NCBI RefSeq assembly: GCF_014635025.1
Contig: NZ_BMCE01000001.1
Coordinates: 1,364,001-1,428,000, forward strand
Direction: 5' to 3'
Origin: Fictibacillus barbaricus
GTDB lineage: Bacteria; Bacillota; Bacilli; Bacillales; Fictibacillaceae
Length of the DNA: 64,000 nt
Made by a program: the position numbers and the translations under genes. How positions within the stretch are numbered: the first letter of the stretch is position 1; each line of letters opens with the position of its first letter. The notes below the pieces were generated by a model, which saw nothing but the letters and a program-made list of their open reading frames with translations, had not been told where the DNA came from and made no database searches. This document shows positions 27,119-38,105 of the stretch, piece by piece.

Positions 27119-29056
27119 GTGAGAATTCACATTGTGCAAAAAGGGGACACACTTGACAAAATAGCTGAAAAATATGATGTTCCAGTGAATGAACTAAGAA
27201 AAGCAAATCCTGGTTTCTCAAGAACCGATGTAATCGAGCGGGGGGAAAAGATAAAGATCCCAATCAAGATACCTGGTATGAAAAAAGAGCAGCCTATAGT
27301 ACCGGTAAAAGAAAAGCCGGTAGCACCTGTAAAGGAAAAACCGGTAGCACCTGTTCAAGAAGTACCAAAACCAGCACCAATGAAGCCTGCACCATTAAAA
27401 CCAGCACCTGTTAAACCGGAAATGAAACCAGCTCCGATGAAACCAGCTCCGATGAAACCAGCACCAATGAAGCCGTCACCACCTAAGATGGATAAAAAAG
27501 ACGTGCCGATGAAAAAAGATGTGCCAATGAAAAAGGACGTTCCGATTCAAAAAGATGTGCCAATGAAAAAGGACGTTCCGATTCAAAAAGATGTACCGAT
27601 GAAAAAGGACGTTCCGATTCAAAAAGATGTACCGATGAAAAAGGACGTTCCGATTCAAAAAGATGTGCCAATGAAAAAGGACGTTCCGATGCAAAAAGAT
27701 CTGCCAATGAAAAAAGACGTTCCTATCCAAAAAGATATACCGATGAAAGCGCCTATGAAACAGCCAATGGTACCGATGTATGATAAAGATTTAGCTGGTA
27801 TGATGGAATCTTCAAACTTAGGTCATTACGTTCCTATGGGTTATCCAAATCAACAGCCGAATATAGGAAACATGCCGAACATAGCTAATCAGCCGAATAT
27901 AGCGAACATGCCGAAAATAACAACCCAGCCGAATATAGCGAACATGCCGAAAATAACAAACCAGCCGAATATAGCGAACATGCCGAAAATAACAAACCAG
28001 CCGAATATAGCGAACATGCCGAAAATAACAAACCAGCCCAATGCAGCGAACATGCCGAACATATCAAACCAGCCCAATGCAGCAAACATGCCGAACATGG
28101 CAAACCAGCCCAATGTTGCCAATCAGCCTAACGTTGCCAGTAAGCATGGGTTATATCCATCAGGAAAAGATGGATATGCACCTAATAAGCATCCATTCTT
28201 AATGGAAGAATCATCAGGAATGATGCAAAATATGTACGGTTCTATGCCAGCGATGTTTCCAAAACCGCAAACCTATTCTCAAATGCCTCAAGGCTATGGA
28301 ATGATGCCTCCTCAAGGTTTTAGCGGTATGCCTCAACTGTACGGAGGAGGATATCCACAAGCTGGTCAACAGGGTGTGGCCGGAATGCAGCAAGGTTCTA
28401 TGCCATTTGGTGAGTTTCCTGATTCTGACATGGATCTGATGCCAGCTGGAGAATATACACCTGGAGAGCCGCAGGATTTACAGGGCATGCAGATGGGTAT
28501 GCCTCAAACTTTTGATATGGGCATTTCAGGAATGCCGCAGATGGGCCAAATGAGCACGATGCCGATGGGCATTTCAGGAATGCCGCAGATGGGTCAAATG
28601 AGCACGATGCCGATGGGCATTTCAGGAATGCCGCAGATGGGCCAAATGAGCACGATGCCGATGGGCATTTCAGGAATGCCGCAGATGGGTCAAATGAGCA
28701 CGATGCCGATGGGTATGCCAGGAATGCCGCAGATGGGCCAAATGAGCACGATGCCGATGGGCATGGCAGGAATGCCGCAGATGGGCCAAATGAGCACGAT
28801 GCCAATGGGTATGCCAGGAATGCCGCAGATGGGCCAAATGAGCACGATGCCGATGGGTATGGCAGGAATGCCGCAGATGGGCCAGATGGGAATGACGATG
28901 CCACAAGCGGGAACAATGCCACAGATGGGCTTCCCGGGAATGCCGCAAATGATCTCGCAAGGTCAAGGAATGTATAACATGCCTAATCCATATACTCAAG
29001 CACAATCCCGTGAACTTCATGAAGATTTTGCTGAGGAAACGGAAGAAGATGAGTAG
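27119..29056 (+). CDS. safA: SafA-type spore coat assembly protein with LysM and repeats
   Basis: Morphogenetic coat protein that recruits inner coat proteins at the cortex-coat boundary. An N-terminal LysM domain (about residues 1-46, RIHIVQKGDTLDKIAEKYDV) binds peptidoglycan. The rest is low-complexity: a Lys/Pro/Ala section, a KKDVP repeat block, an Asn/Pro repeat block, a Met/Gly/Pro repeat block, and an acidic tail. The GTG at 27119 is chosen because AGGAGGGA lies 10 bases upstream and it gives a LysM start like B. subtilis SafA; upstream in-frame ATG 27065 lacks an RBS. 645 aa, much longer than the B. subtilis protein (about 387). Position after nadA matches safA. Confidence 0.9.
   Translation: MRIHIVQKGDTLDKIAEKYDVPVNELRKANPGFSRTDVIERGEKIKIPIKIPGMKKEQPIVPVKEKPVAPVKEKPVAPVQEVPKPAPMKPAPLKPAPVKPEMKPAPMKPAPMKPAPMKPSPPKMDKKDVPMKKDVPMKKDVPIQKDVPMKKDVPIQKDVPMKKDVPIQKDVPMKKDVPIQKDVPMKKDVPMQKDLPMKKDVPIQKDIPMKAPMKQPMVPMYDKDLAGMMESSNLGHYVPMGYPNQQPNIGNMPNIANQPNIANMPKITTQPNIANMPKITNQPNIANMPKITNQPNIANMPKITNQPNAANMPNISNQPNAANMPNMANQPNVANQPNVASKHGLYPSGKDGYAPNKHPFLMEESSGMMQNMYGSMPAMFPKPQTYSQMPQGYGMMPPQGFSGMPQLYGGGYPQAGQQGVAGMQQGSMPFGEFPDSDMDLMPAGEYTPGEPQDLQGMQMGMPQTFDMGISGMPQMGQMSTMPMGISGMPQMGQMSTMPMGISGMPQMGQMSTMPMGISGMPQMGQMSTMPMGMPGMPQMGQMSTMPMGMAGMPQMGQMSTMPMGMPGMPQMGQMSTMPMGMAGMPQMGQMGMTMPQAGTMPQMGFPGMPQMISQGQGMYNMPNPYTQAQSRELHEDFAEETEEDE
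27484..27745 (+). repeat. SafA repeat block 1: KKDVP / QKDVP units
   Basis: About 12 tandem hexapeptide units alternating MKKDVP and IQKDVP, so the full period is 36 nt (12 residues). It is nearly perfect at DNA level, with mostly third-base changes. Confidence 0.9.
27868..28136 (+). repeat. SafA repeat block 2: NQPNIANMPKIT units
   Basis: Tandem 12-residue (36 nt) units of the form NQPNIANMPKIT, about six full copies drifting to NQPNAANMPNIS and ending in shorter NQPNVA units. Confidence 0.9.
28513..28896 (+). repeat. SafA repeat block 3: 48-nt Met/Gly/Pro/Gln units
   Basis: Eight tandem 16-residue (48 nt) units of the form GISGMPQMGQMSTMPM. The first four have GIS, the rest GMP or GMA alternating. 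Very high identity between copies suggests recent expansion. Confidence 0.93.
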
Positions 29057-30035
29057 GGATGGGAGGGACGGTTTCCAAGGAGATCGTCTTTTTTTAAAAA
29101 AGATGAAAGAAATGGGTTTTGAGATTCATGATTTTGGTTTTTTTCGAGAAAATGTTATCTGGATCAAGACCCATCAAGGCAAATTTGTTTTAAAAGGCTT
29201 CAAACACGAGGAAACTTGCCGTAAGCAATTAAAATTATCCAAACTTTATAAAGATGAGAGACCTAGGGTTATGGGGACATATACCGTTTATCCTAATCAA
29301 AAGAAGACTGTCGAATTTGGAAAATATATTTGGGCCATTATGCCTTTTTATAAGGGTGAAGGACTCCACTTTGGGAATTCAAAAGATGTAATTGCCGGTA
29401 TGGAAGCTATAAGCCGTTTTCATTCTTTCTCAACACATATTCCATCCTCGATCTATGAAGGGTTATCTTCCTATTCTCTATATAAAAAATGGAGTGACCG
29501 CTTTGATGCTTTCAAATATCATGCACGATCAGCAAATTGGAGTCATCAGTTACAGCCATTACTTTCTGATATTGTAATGTGGGGGAATTGGAGTTTAAAA
29601 AACTTTGATCATAACGCAGTGGAAGCTCTTGAAAAAAAAGCTTATAAAAGGAAAGAGATCACCCATGGTGACGTGGCTCCTCATAATTTTGTAATCAATA
29701 AAGAGAAATCTAAAGATGCCTATCTCATAGATTTTGATTTGTTTGCTGCTGTACCCCAAGCTTTTGATTGGCTGCAATACGCGAACAGAATCTTGCCCTT
29801 TTGGTATTGGTCTTATGCTAAGATGGAAGAAATGGGGAATCAAGATTTCCTAAAATGGTTCAGCAAAAAATGGTTTGTAATTTGTTTGGTATTTCCAACA
29901 GATCTTTATAGAGAGTGGAATAGAGCTTTAAAATCAAGAGATCCTGAATTGATTGAAGCAGTAACAAGATTCACTTTGCGTGATTATCAGCACAGAAAAA
30001 AGTTTGTGGAAAGAATTATAACTAAAATGAATTGA
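29049..30035 (+). CDS. CotS-like kinase-fold spore protein, coupled to safA
   Basis: Aminoglycoside phosphotransferase / CotS-like fold, 328 aa. Unlike the YsxE protein at the left end, the kinase motifs are intact: HGDVAPHN (H206, D208, N213) and the metal-binding IDFD (about residues 228-231). Its substrate is unknown; a coat protein or a small molecule is possible. The ATG at 29049 overlaps the safA stop (29054-29056), implying translational coupling and a coat role. An in-frame ATG at 29010 has no RBS and reads through safA. B. subtilis has no such gene directly after safA. Confidence 0.8.
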   Translation: MSRDGRDGFQGDRLFLKKMKEMGFEIHDFGFFRENVIWIKTHQGKFVLKGFKHEETCRKQLKLSKLYKDERPRVMGTYTVYPNQKKTVEFGKYIWAIMPFYKGEGLHFGNSKDVIAGMEAISRFHSFSTHIPSSIYEGLSSYSLYKKWSDRFDAFKYHARSANWSHQLQPLLSDIVMWGNWSLKNFDHNAVEALEKKAYKRKEITHGDVAPHNFVINKEKSKDAYLIDFDLFAAVPQAFDWLQYANRILPFWYWSYAKMEEMGNQDFLKWFSKKWFVICLVFPTDLYREWNRALKSRDPELIEAVTRFTLRDYQHRKKFVERIITKMN

Positions 30036-30063
30036 TTCTATCCTACATTTAACAGATTAATTC

Positions 30064-30103
30064 AAGCCTCCTCTTGCCAAGCTAATGGTGAAAGGAGGTT
30101 TTT
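30064..30103 (+). terminator. Terminator-like hairpin burying the RBS of the next gene
   Basis: Arms 30064-30079 and 30086-30100 pair with small bulges around the core CCTCCT / AGGAGG, then a T-run to 30103. The 3' arm contains the AAAGGAGG ribosome-binding site of the next gene (TTG start 30107). It may end the safA-kinase transcript and also limit translation of readthrough RNA. Confidence 0.65.
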
Positions 30104-30106
30104 CCA

Positions 30107-30694
30107 TTGAAGGTATTGATAAAGACACTTTCTGTAACAATACTTGCTGGTGGTCTTGCAGCCTGTAATGGAGTGAATGAATCGCAGGACAAGTATGACA
30201 ACGATACTCGCCCAATTGGATATTATTCAAATGAAGGAGATAATCGCGGTGATCTTGACAGAGGCGCTGGGTTCATATCCGATATGGCGGACAGAGATGT
30301 AAGAGACCATGCCTCTACCTATCATGAAGATTATGATGGTAAGCTTGCTGAACGTATTGCCAAACAAGTAAACGACATCCGTGGTGTAGACGATGCTCAC
30401 GTTATTCTAGAGGATAACAACGTCATTGTAGGAGTAGATACGGATGAATCGAAAAAGGATCAACTGACGGACAAAGTCAGAAAGATCACTGCTCATATGG
30501 CACCTAATCGTGAAGTGCAAGTAGTTGCTGATCAAAATATGTTTAACCGCATCGAGAATGTTGACGACGATCTGCGTGATGGCCGTGCTTTCACGGAAGT
30601 GGAATCAGATGTTCGCGGAATCAGTAACGACATTGTAAGAGCAGGCAACAATCTTGGAGATGCGATAAAACGTCCTTTCGAAAATAACCGCTAG
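30107..30694 (+). CDS. YhcN/YlaJ family sporulation lipoprotein
   Basis: Lipoprotein with a short signal peptide and lipobox LAGGLAAC (lipidated Cys about residue 20). The mature part is highly charged and Asp/Asn-rich, with a YhcN-type domain (about residues 78-165, KLAERIAKQVNDIRGVDDAH). In B. subtilis this position is held by coxA, a spore cortex-associated protein of the same family, so the two may be orthologs. TTG start with AAAGGAGG 8 bases upstream. A membrane-anchored role in the forespore or spore is inferred. Confidence 0.85.
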   Translation: MKVLIKTLSVTILAGGLAACNGVNESQDKYDNDTRPIGYYSNEGDNRGDLDRGAGFISDMADRDVRDHASTYHEDYDGKLAERIAKQVNDIRGVDDAHVILEDNNVIVGVDTDESKKDQLTDKVRKITAHMAPNREVQVVADQNMFNRIENVDDDLRDGRAFTEVESDVRGISNDIVRAGNNLGDAIKRPFENNR

Positions 30695-30697
30695 CTT

Positions 30698-30750
30698 TAA
30701 GGGCTGACTCACAAGTATCCTACTTTTGAGCAGTCCTTTTTATTTTTTCC
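30698..30750 (+). terminator. Terminator after the YhcN-type gene
   Basis: AGGGCTGACTCA pairs with TGAGCAGTCCT (one bulge) around 30700-30740, followed by tttttatttttt. Confidence 0.8.
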
Positions 30751-30871
30751 CCATTTAAAAGCCTGTTGCTCAGCAATTCAATTTCACTTTTTATAAGGAT
30801 TTAAGAGGTTGCCTATGTTACAATAAAGAATAGAAACATACGCTCGGTTTTAGCGTTAGGGAGAGAAGAAG

Positions 30872-31465
30872 TTGATAGAAAGCATTACTGGAAATGTAGA
30901 TTACATAACAGCAGAACATATTGTCATAAACAATAACGGGATCGGCTATAAAGTATTATGTCCAAACCCTTTTATTTATAAGTTGAATGAGCAAAAAACG
31001 GTGTATACGTATCAATACGTTCGGGAAGACATTCTTGCATTATATGGTTTTAAAAACCGGAAAGAACGCGACTTGTTTTTAAAATTATTAAATGTTTCTG
31101 GAATAGGCCCTAAAGGTGCTCTGGCCATCGTAGCTTTCGGCCAGCCGGAGCAGGTAGTGAATGCTATAGAACAAGAAGATGAAAAGTTCTTGACCAAGTT
31201 CCCTGGTGTAGGAAAGAAAACAGCACGGCAGATGATCTTGGACTTAAAAGGCAAGCTGTCCATTTTTGCGGACATCGAAATTACAGAAGGACTTTTCGCT
31301 GAGGTTGAGACGAACGGTGATGAACTTGATGAAGCACTCGAGGCACTTGCTGTATTAGGATACGGTAGAAAAGAGATACAAAGAATTCTTCCTGAGTTAA
31401 AGAAAGAAAAAATGACTGCAAATGAATATGTTAAAACAGCATTGAAGAAGTTAATGAATTCATAA
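30872..31465 (+). CDS. ruvA: Holliday junction branch migration protein RuvA
   Basis: Tetrameric Holliday junction-binding subunit of RuvAB. It has the N-terminal OB fold (about residues 1-62), two helix-hairpin-helix motifs ([13 protein letters not shown] near 75, [13 protein letters not shown] near 110) and a C-terminal RuvB-binding domain (about 148-197, [15 protein letters not shown]). 197 aa. TTG start with GGGAGAGAAG upstream. bofC and csbX, which precede ruvA in B. subtilis, are absent here. Confidence 0.97.
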   Translation: MIESITGNVDYITAEHIVINNNGIGYKVLCPNPFIYKLNEQKTVYTYQYVREDILALYGFKNRKERDLFLKLLNVSGIGPKGALAIVAFGQPEQVVNAIEQEDEKFLTKFPGVGKKTARQMILDLKGKLSIFADIEITEGLFAEVETNGDELDEALEALAVLGYGRKEIQRILPELKKEKMTANEYVKTALKKLMNS

Positions 31466-31479
31466 GGACGTGAGGATGT

Positions 31480-32481
31480 ATGGAAGAGAGAATTGTTTCT
31501 TCAGAGGAACGTCAAGATGAAGCAAACATTGAGTTAAGCCTGCGCCCTGAAGCATTGGATGAATATATAGGACAAACAGCCGTTAAGGATAACTTGCGGG
31601 TATTTATTAAGGCTGCAAAACTTCGGAACGAACCACTCGACCATGTGCTGCTCTATGGGCCTCCTGGTCTTGGGAAAACGACTTTAGCTTCCATTATTGC
31701 AAATGAAATGGAGGTTAATCTGCGTACGACCAGTGGTCCCGCTATCGAGCGTCCTGGGGATCTAGCGGCTATCCTTACCTCACTTGAACCCGGCGATGTT
31801 CTTTTCATTGATGAGATACATAGACTTTCTCGCGCCATTGAAGAGATATTATATTCGGCAATGGAAGACTTTTGCTTAGACATTGTTATTGGAAAAGGAG
31901 AGGTGGCCAGGTCTGTCCGTTTGGATCTGCCTCCTTTTACTCTGATTGGAGCTACTACAAGAGCAGGATCTCTGTCAGCTCCGCTTAGAGATCGTTTTGG
32001 AGTTATGGCAAGGCTTGAATACTATAAGCCTGATGAGTTGGGAGAAATCGTAAGACGGACTGGCGACGTTTTCGGGGTTAGAGTGGATGACTTGTCGGCA
32101 GAAGAGATCGCAAGAAGATCAAGAGGAACACCGAGGATTGCAAACCGGCTACTAAGAAGGGTTCGGGATTTTGTACAGGTAGAAGGAATGGATACAATTT
32201 CTCTGCCTATCTGTCAAAAAGCCTTAGAACTTCTGCAGGTAGACCGTTTAGGTTTGGACCATATTGACCATAAATTATTACTAGGGATTATTCATACGTA
32301 TAAAGGTGGTCCCGTTGGTCTAGAAACCATTTCGGCGACGATTGGGGAAGAGTCAATGACGATTGAAGATGTATATGAACCGTATCTTTTGCAGATTGGT
32401 TTTTTGCAGCGCACTCCTAGAGGCCGAATGGTAACAGAACAAGCCTATCATTATTTTGGACTGGAGGGGTCCACGGAATGA
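31480..32481 (+). CDS. ruvB: Holliday junction helicase RuvB
   Basis: AAA+ motor that drives branch migration with RuvA. Walker [10 protein letters not shown] near residues 60-68, Walker B FIDEIHRL near 110, sensor and arginine-finger region [18 protein letters not shown] near 150. The C-terminal winged helix binds DNA (ends [18 protein letters not shown]). 333 aa. Overlaps the next small gene by 4 bases. Confidence 0.98.
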   Translation: MEERIVSSEERQDEANIELSLRPEALDEYIGQTAVKDNLRVFIKAAKLRNEPLDHVLLYGPPGLGKTTLASIIANEMEVNLRTTSGPAIERPGDLAAILTSLEPGDVLFIDEIHRLSRAIEEILYSAMEDFCLDIVIGKGEVARSVRLDLPPFTLIGATTRAGSLSAPLRDRFGVMARLEYYKPDELGEIVRRTGDVFGVRVDDLSAEEIARRSRGTPRIANRLLRRVRDFVQVEGMDTISLPICQKALELLQVDRLGLDHIDHKLLLGIIHTYKGGPVGLETISATIGEESMTIEDVYEPYLLQIGFLQRTPRGRMVTEQAYHYFGLEGSTE

Positions 32482-32669
32482 ACCGTCTCTTAATTATTGC
32501 AGGGATCGTCCTGATTATAATAGGATTAATAGGGACATATATCGGTAAACTTCCTGGTGATATGGTATGGAAAAAGGGTAATACTACAGTATATTTTCCA
32601 ATTATGACTTCCATTATCATCAGTGTTGTTCTTTCCTTGATCTTTATGATTATAGGTCGATTTAAATAG
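32478..32669 (+). CDS. DUF2905 family small membrane protein
   Basis: 63 aa with two hydrophobic segments (about residues 4-22 and 42-60) separated by a short loop with the family motif [13 protein letters not shown] overlaps the ruvB stop, so coupled translation is likely. Function of the family is unknown. Similar small genes lie in this position in several Firmicutes. Confidence 0.88.
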   Translation: MNRLLIIAGIVLIIIGLIGTYIGKLPGDMVWKKGNTTVYFPIMTSIIISVVLSLIFMIIGRFK

Positions 32670-32687
32670 AAAGCAGGAATGAATTAC

Positions 32688-34876
<2,189 letters not shown>

Positions 34877-34898
34877 CTAATAGAAAGGGGTGATAAGT

Positions 34899-35168
34899 AT
34901 GGGAAATCTTGGAGGATTATTGCCGATTATTTTGATGTTTGCTATTTTTTATTTTCTGTTGATTCGTCCGCAGCAAAAAAGACAAAAAGCGGTTCGTCAA
35001 ATGCAGACCAATCTAAAAAAAGGCGACAAAGTTGTAACGATTGGTGGCTTACACGGAACACTTGATAGCATTGATGACAATGTAGCAGTTATTCGTTCAA
35101 ATGATGGTGCAAAGCTAACATTTGACCGCAATGCGATCCGTGAAGTAAAAGAAGAAGCAGCACTATAG
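34899..35168 (+). CDS. yajC: Preprotein translocase subunit YajC
   Basis: Small single-pass accessory of the Sec translocon. A membrane segment (about residues 6-24) is followed by the family motif FYFLLIRPQQKRQK and a basic cytoplasmic region. ATG 34899 is chosen because AAAGGGG has 8-base spacing to it; the GTG at 34890 overlaps that RBS. 89 aa. Conserved position after tgt. Confidence 0.95.
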   Translation: MGNLGGLLPIILMFAIFYFLLIRPQQKRQKAVRQMQTNLKKGDKVVTIGGLHGTLDSIDDNVAVIRSNDGAKLTFDRNAIREVKEEAAL

Positions 35169-35172
35169 TAAA

Positions 35173-35200
35173 AAAAGACCCGTTAAATAACGGGTCTTTT
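35173..35200. terminator. Bidirectional terminator between yajC and yrzE
   Basis: Perfect 13-bp stem (35173-35185 with 35188-35200) with A-run on the left and T-run on the right, so it works for both convergent genes. Confidence 0.93.
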
Positions 35201-35201
35201 G

Positions 35202-35579
35202 TTACTTATTGCTGCTTAAATTGACTCCCATGATACCGCCCACCATTGCTAACAGAAGAAAAAGGCCATGGTACATATATTGCGAGGAATTAAAAGTGCT
35301 TTGATATCCTAAATATTGAACAAGAAAAACAAGAAAGGAGAACAAAAGACTTGTACCTCCGCCTAAAAGCCAACCCTTACTTTGGCCCTTTTTCCCAGAG
35401 ATCAAACCGCCTATAAATAATGATAAAAAAGATAGTCCAATCGTGACCCATTTTAGTGAACCTTCAGTAAGTCCAGTAAACCGCAACAATAGGGAGAGTA
35501 CTAAACTGCACATCATGATCATAAGAAGAACTGCTATCAAACCCCGTCCCATTGAAGAAACCATATGTTTAATCCCCAT
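35202..35579 (-). CDS. yrzE: TIGR04086 family membrane protein (YrzE-like)
   Basis: 125 aa with four hydrophobic segments and a Gly-rich loop (FIGGLISGKKGQSKGWLLGG). The family is common in Bacilli and has no known function. In B. subtilis the gene is in the same place near yajC/yrbG. Minus-strand ATG 35579 has AAGGAGGATC upstream. The symbol is by synteny. Confidence 0.85.
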   Translation of the reverse strand: MGIKHMVSSMGRGLIAVLLMIMMCSLVLSLLLRFTGLTEGSLKWVTIGLSFLSLFIGGLISGKKGQSKGWLLGGGTSLLFSFLVFLVQYLGYQSTFNSSQYMYHGLFLLLAMVGGIMGVNLSSNK

Positions 35580-35776
35580 CTTTGATCCTCCTTATACCTG
35601 CAAGCTTTCTATATACTTTATTCAGCTTTTATAAGAATTAGAAGTACAAGCAATGGATTTTACCTTCCTTTCCCATTTAATTGTTATTGGCAAAACCTTC
35701 GTATTATGTTTTTTAAAATCTGTGTCACACTAACAAATGGAATGGAAATGATTAAGATATTGGAAGGAGGGGGATC

Positions 35777-36436
35777 GTGGAGCTTTATACGATTATTTTC
35801 AGGACACTTTTTATATATTTTCTAATCATCATCGTCTTTCGAATGATGGGTAAACGCGAAATTGGAAAATTGTCCATCATTGATTTTGTAGTTTCGATTA
35901 TGATTGCCGAGTTAGCTGTCATTTCAATTGAAGATCCCAAAATTCCAATGTTAAATTCCCTCGTATCTATTTTTGTATTGCTCGGTATTCAGCTTTTGTT
36001 AGCGATTATTTCATTAAAGAGCAGAAAAATGAGAGAACTTGTTGACGGCAAACCTTCTATAATCATTAAAGAAGGCCAAGTGGATGAACAAGAGATGAAG
36101 AAACAGCGTTATAACTTTGATGACCTTCTTACTCAGCTAAGAGAGAACAATATAAGGAGTTTGAATGAAGTAGAATTTGGCATATTAGAGACGACAGGTA
36201 AACTGTCTGTTATAAAAAAAGATGAAGATTCAGAAAGTAGCCCGATCCATATGATCCTTCCCCTTATTTTAGATGGAAAAATTTTAGAAGATAACCTCGA
36301 GAAGATGAACAAGACATCTTTTTGGCTAAGACAAGAACTGAAAAAAGTAGGTTTTAAAGATATAAAAACAATTTCCTTTTGTACACTCAATGATGATGGT
36401 TCACTTTATGTGGATGAAATAAATAATAAAAAATAA
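35777..36436 (+). CDS. yrbG: DUF421 family membrane protein (YrbG-like)
   Basis: N-terminal three hydrophobic segments (about residues 4-80) followed by a cytoplasmic DUF421-type domain with the motif FDDLLTQLRENNIRSLNEVEFGILE split around residue 115; the KPSIIIKEGQ strand is typical. Relatives are associated with spores or with membrane stress, but the function is unclear. GTG start with AAGGAGGGGG upstream. 219 aa. Convergent with spoVB. Confidence 0.88.
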   Translation: MELYTIIFRTLFIYFLIIIVFRMMGKREIGKLSIIDFVVSIMIAELAVISIEDPKIPMLNSLVSIFVLLGIQLLLAIISLKSRKMRELVDGKPSIIIKEGQVDEQEMKKQRYNFDDLLTQLRENNIRSLNEVEFGILETTGKLSVIKKDEDSESSPIHMILPLILDGKILEDNLEKMNKTSFWLRQELKKVGFKDIKTISFCTLNDDGSLYVDEINNKK

Positions 36437-36462
36437 AACAGCCATAAATTTGGCTGTTTTTA
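36436..36462. terminator. Bidirectional terminator between yrbG and spoVB
   Basis: Perfect 10-bp stem aaaacagcca / tggctgtttt (36436-36445 with 36451-36460). Confidence 0.9.
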
Positions 36463-38010
36463 TACCCATTTTTTAATAAATGGAATGTGTTTAAGATCTT
36501 CTTTTTTCAAGAGTTTAAAGAAGATCAGTGTGAACAGATAAATAGCGCATGTAGCAGCAACACAGATTGCTAATCCTTGTAGAGGCTGGAACTGAGGCAT
36601 CATGTAACGGTAAAGGTAAACCGCTCCGGCGCCTGTTATAAATACGGATAAAAGACAGAGTGCAAAGTCTTTAACAACAATCGTGTAACTGATCGCTTTA
36701 ATAACTGTAGCAAAGTGCAGAAGTGTTACGACCACAATACTGATGACGATTCCGAGTGCTGCACCCATAATACCGAATTCAGGTCGAGTAGCAAGTGCAA
36801 AAATGGCTGCTAGTTTGACCAAAGCACCAATAAGGCTGTTAATCATGGCAGATCGTGCCAGGTCTAATGCTTGAAGAACAGCTTGAAGCGGTCCTTGGAA
36901 ATATAGAAAAAAGAAAAAAGGAGTCATGATTTTTAAATAAGAGGCCGAAGCTGGTGAATCATACATAAGATCCATAATAGGAACCGCAAATACATACAGA
37001 ACAACAGCCGCAATTCCACCTGATAACATGGAAAGTTTAAGTGCTTGATTAAGACGGTGCTCGATAAGATGGTATTTTTTTTGTGCGTTTGCTTCACTGA
37101 TTGCAGGGACTAAAGACACAGAAAGCGAATAGGTTATAAACGTTGGCAAAAACAATAAGGGAATTACATAACCGGCAAGCTCCCCATATTGTGCAGTAGC
37201 CACTGCTGTGGTTATCCCTGCAATGGCTAAACTGTTGGCAACAACAATCGGTTCAAAAAAGTACGAAACCGAGCCGATCAATTGACTTCCTGTTGTAGGA
37301 AGTGCGATATTCAAAAGGTCTTTGAGGGTTTCCTGCCCTTGTTTTAATTGCTTGAAAAAACCTTTGCGAATTCTCATCTTCTTTTTCACTTTAAACATAG
37401 AAAACATATAGAGAAGTGAAGCCAGTTCACCGAGAATAACAGAGATCATTGCACCTGCCGCCGCAAATTGCACACCATATGGCAAAAATAAACCCGTTAA
37501 TAAGGCGACCAGGGCAATCCTGACAACTTGTTCAATCACTTGTGAATACGCGGAAGGCCTCATGTTTTGAAGCCCTTGAAAATAGCCTCTCAATACGGAG
37601 GAGACAGCTATTACAGGAACAACAGGGGCGATGGCTAATAATGGCCATATCGTTCTATCATCTGTAAAAAAATGCTGAGCTAACAGCGGGGCAGCAATAA
37701 ATAAGCCGATGGTGATAACTATGCTTAATATACCTGTAATTGCTAAAGATACGATCAAAATTTTTCTCACTTTTGAGCGGTCACCTGTAGCATCTGCTTC
37801 AGCCACGAGCTTTGAGATCGCAATCGGAAGGCCAAGTCTAGTCAGTGTAACAGCAAGCAAGAATGTTGGAACTGCCATCATGTAAAGACCTACACCTTCA
37901 TGACCCATAACACGAGCCATCACAATACGGTTAACGAAACCAAGGATTCGAGTGACCAGACCCGCCAAGATCAGCAGTATGGTACCTTGTACAAGTGTTT
38001 GTTTTGTCAT
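36460..38010 (-). CDS. spoVB: Stage V sporulation protein B, MOP-family flippase
   Basis: Polytopic membrane protein of the MurJ/MOP exporter superfamily needed for spore cortex synthesis, probably moving a lipid-linked peptidoglycan precursor. 516 aa with about 14 hydrophobic segments. The N-terminus QTLVQGTILLILAGLVTRIL and the VMGHEGVGLYMMAVPTF segment are typical. Minus strand, starting at ATG 38010 with AAGGACAGG upstream. Position between yrbG and comN fits B. subtilis. Confidence 0.95.
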   Translation of the reverse strand: MTKQTLVQGTILLILAGLVTRILGFVNRIVMARVMGHEGVGLYMMAVPTFLLAVTLTRLGLPIAISKLVAEADATGDRSKVRKILIVSLAITGILSIVITIGLFIAAPLLAQHFFTDDRTIWPLLAIAPVVPVIAVSSVLRGYFQGLQNMRPSAYSQVIEQVVRIALVALLTGLFLPYGVQFAAAGAMISVILGELASLLYMFSMFKVKKKMRIRKGFFKQLKQGQETLKDLLNIALPTTGSQLIGSVSYFFEPIVVANSLAIAGITTAVATAQYGELAGYVIPLLFLPTFITYSLSVSLVPAISEANAQKKYHLIEHRLNQALKLSMLSGGIAAVVLYVFAVPIMDLMYDSPASASYLKIMTPFFFFLYFQGPLQAVLQALDLARSAMINSLIGALVKLAAIFALATRPEFGIMGAALGIVISIVVVTLLHFATVIKAISYTIVVKDFALCLLSVFITGAGAVYLYRYMMPQFQPLQGLAICVAATCAIYLFTLIFFKLLKKEDLKHIPFIKKWV

Positions 38011-38105
38011 AATACCTGTCCTTTCTTGGACAATCTCATACTTAACTATATGCAGGATGAGTGCAGAGTCATGACAGCTTGTTTCATTTGAGAGGAGAGA
38101 AGAAG

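Noticed and set aside
27885-28122. Hydrophobic minus-strand frames in the safA repeat region
   Set aside because: They are complements of the Asn/Pro repeat and have no ribosome-binding site. The plus-strand SafA frame explains the region.
28398-29020. Long minus-strand frames opposite the Met/Gly repeats of safA
   Set aside because: Repeat-driven open frames in two minus-strand frames at once, without start signals.
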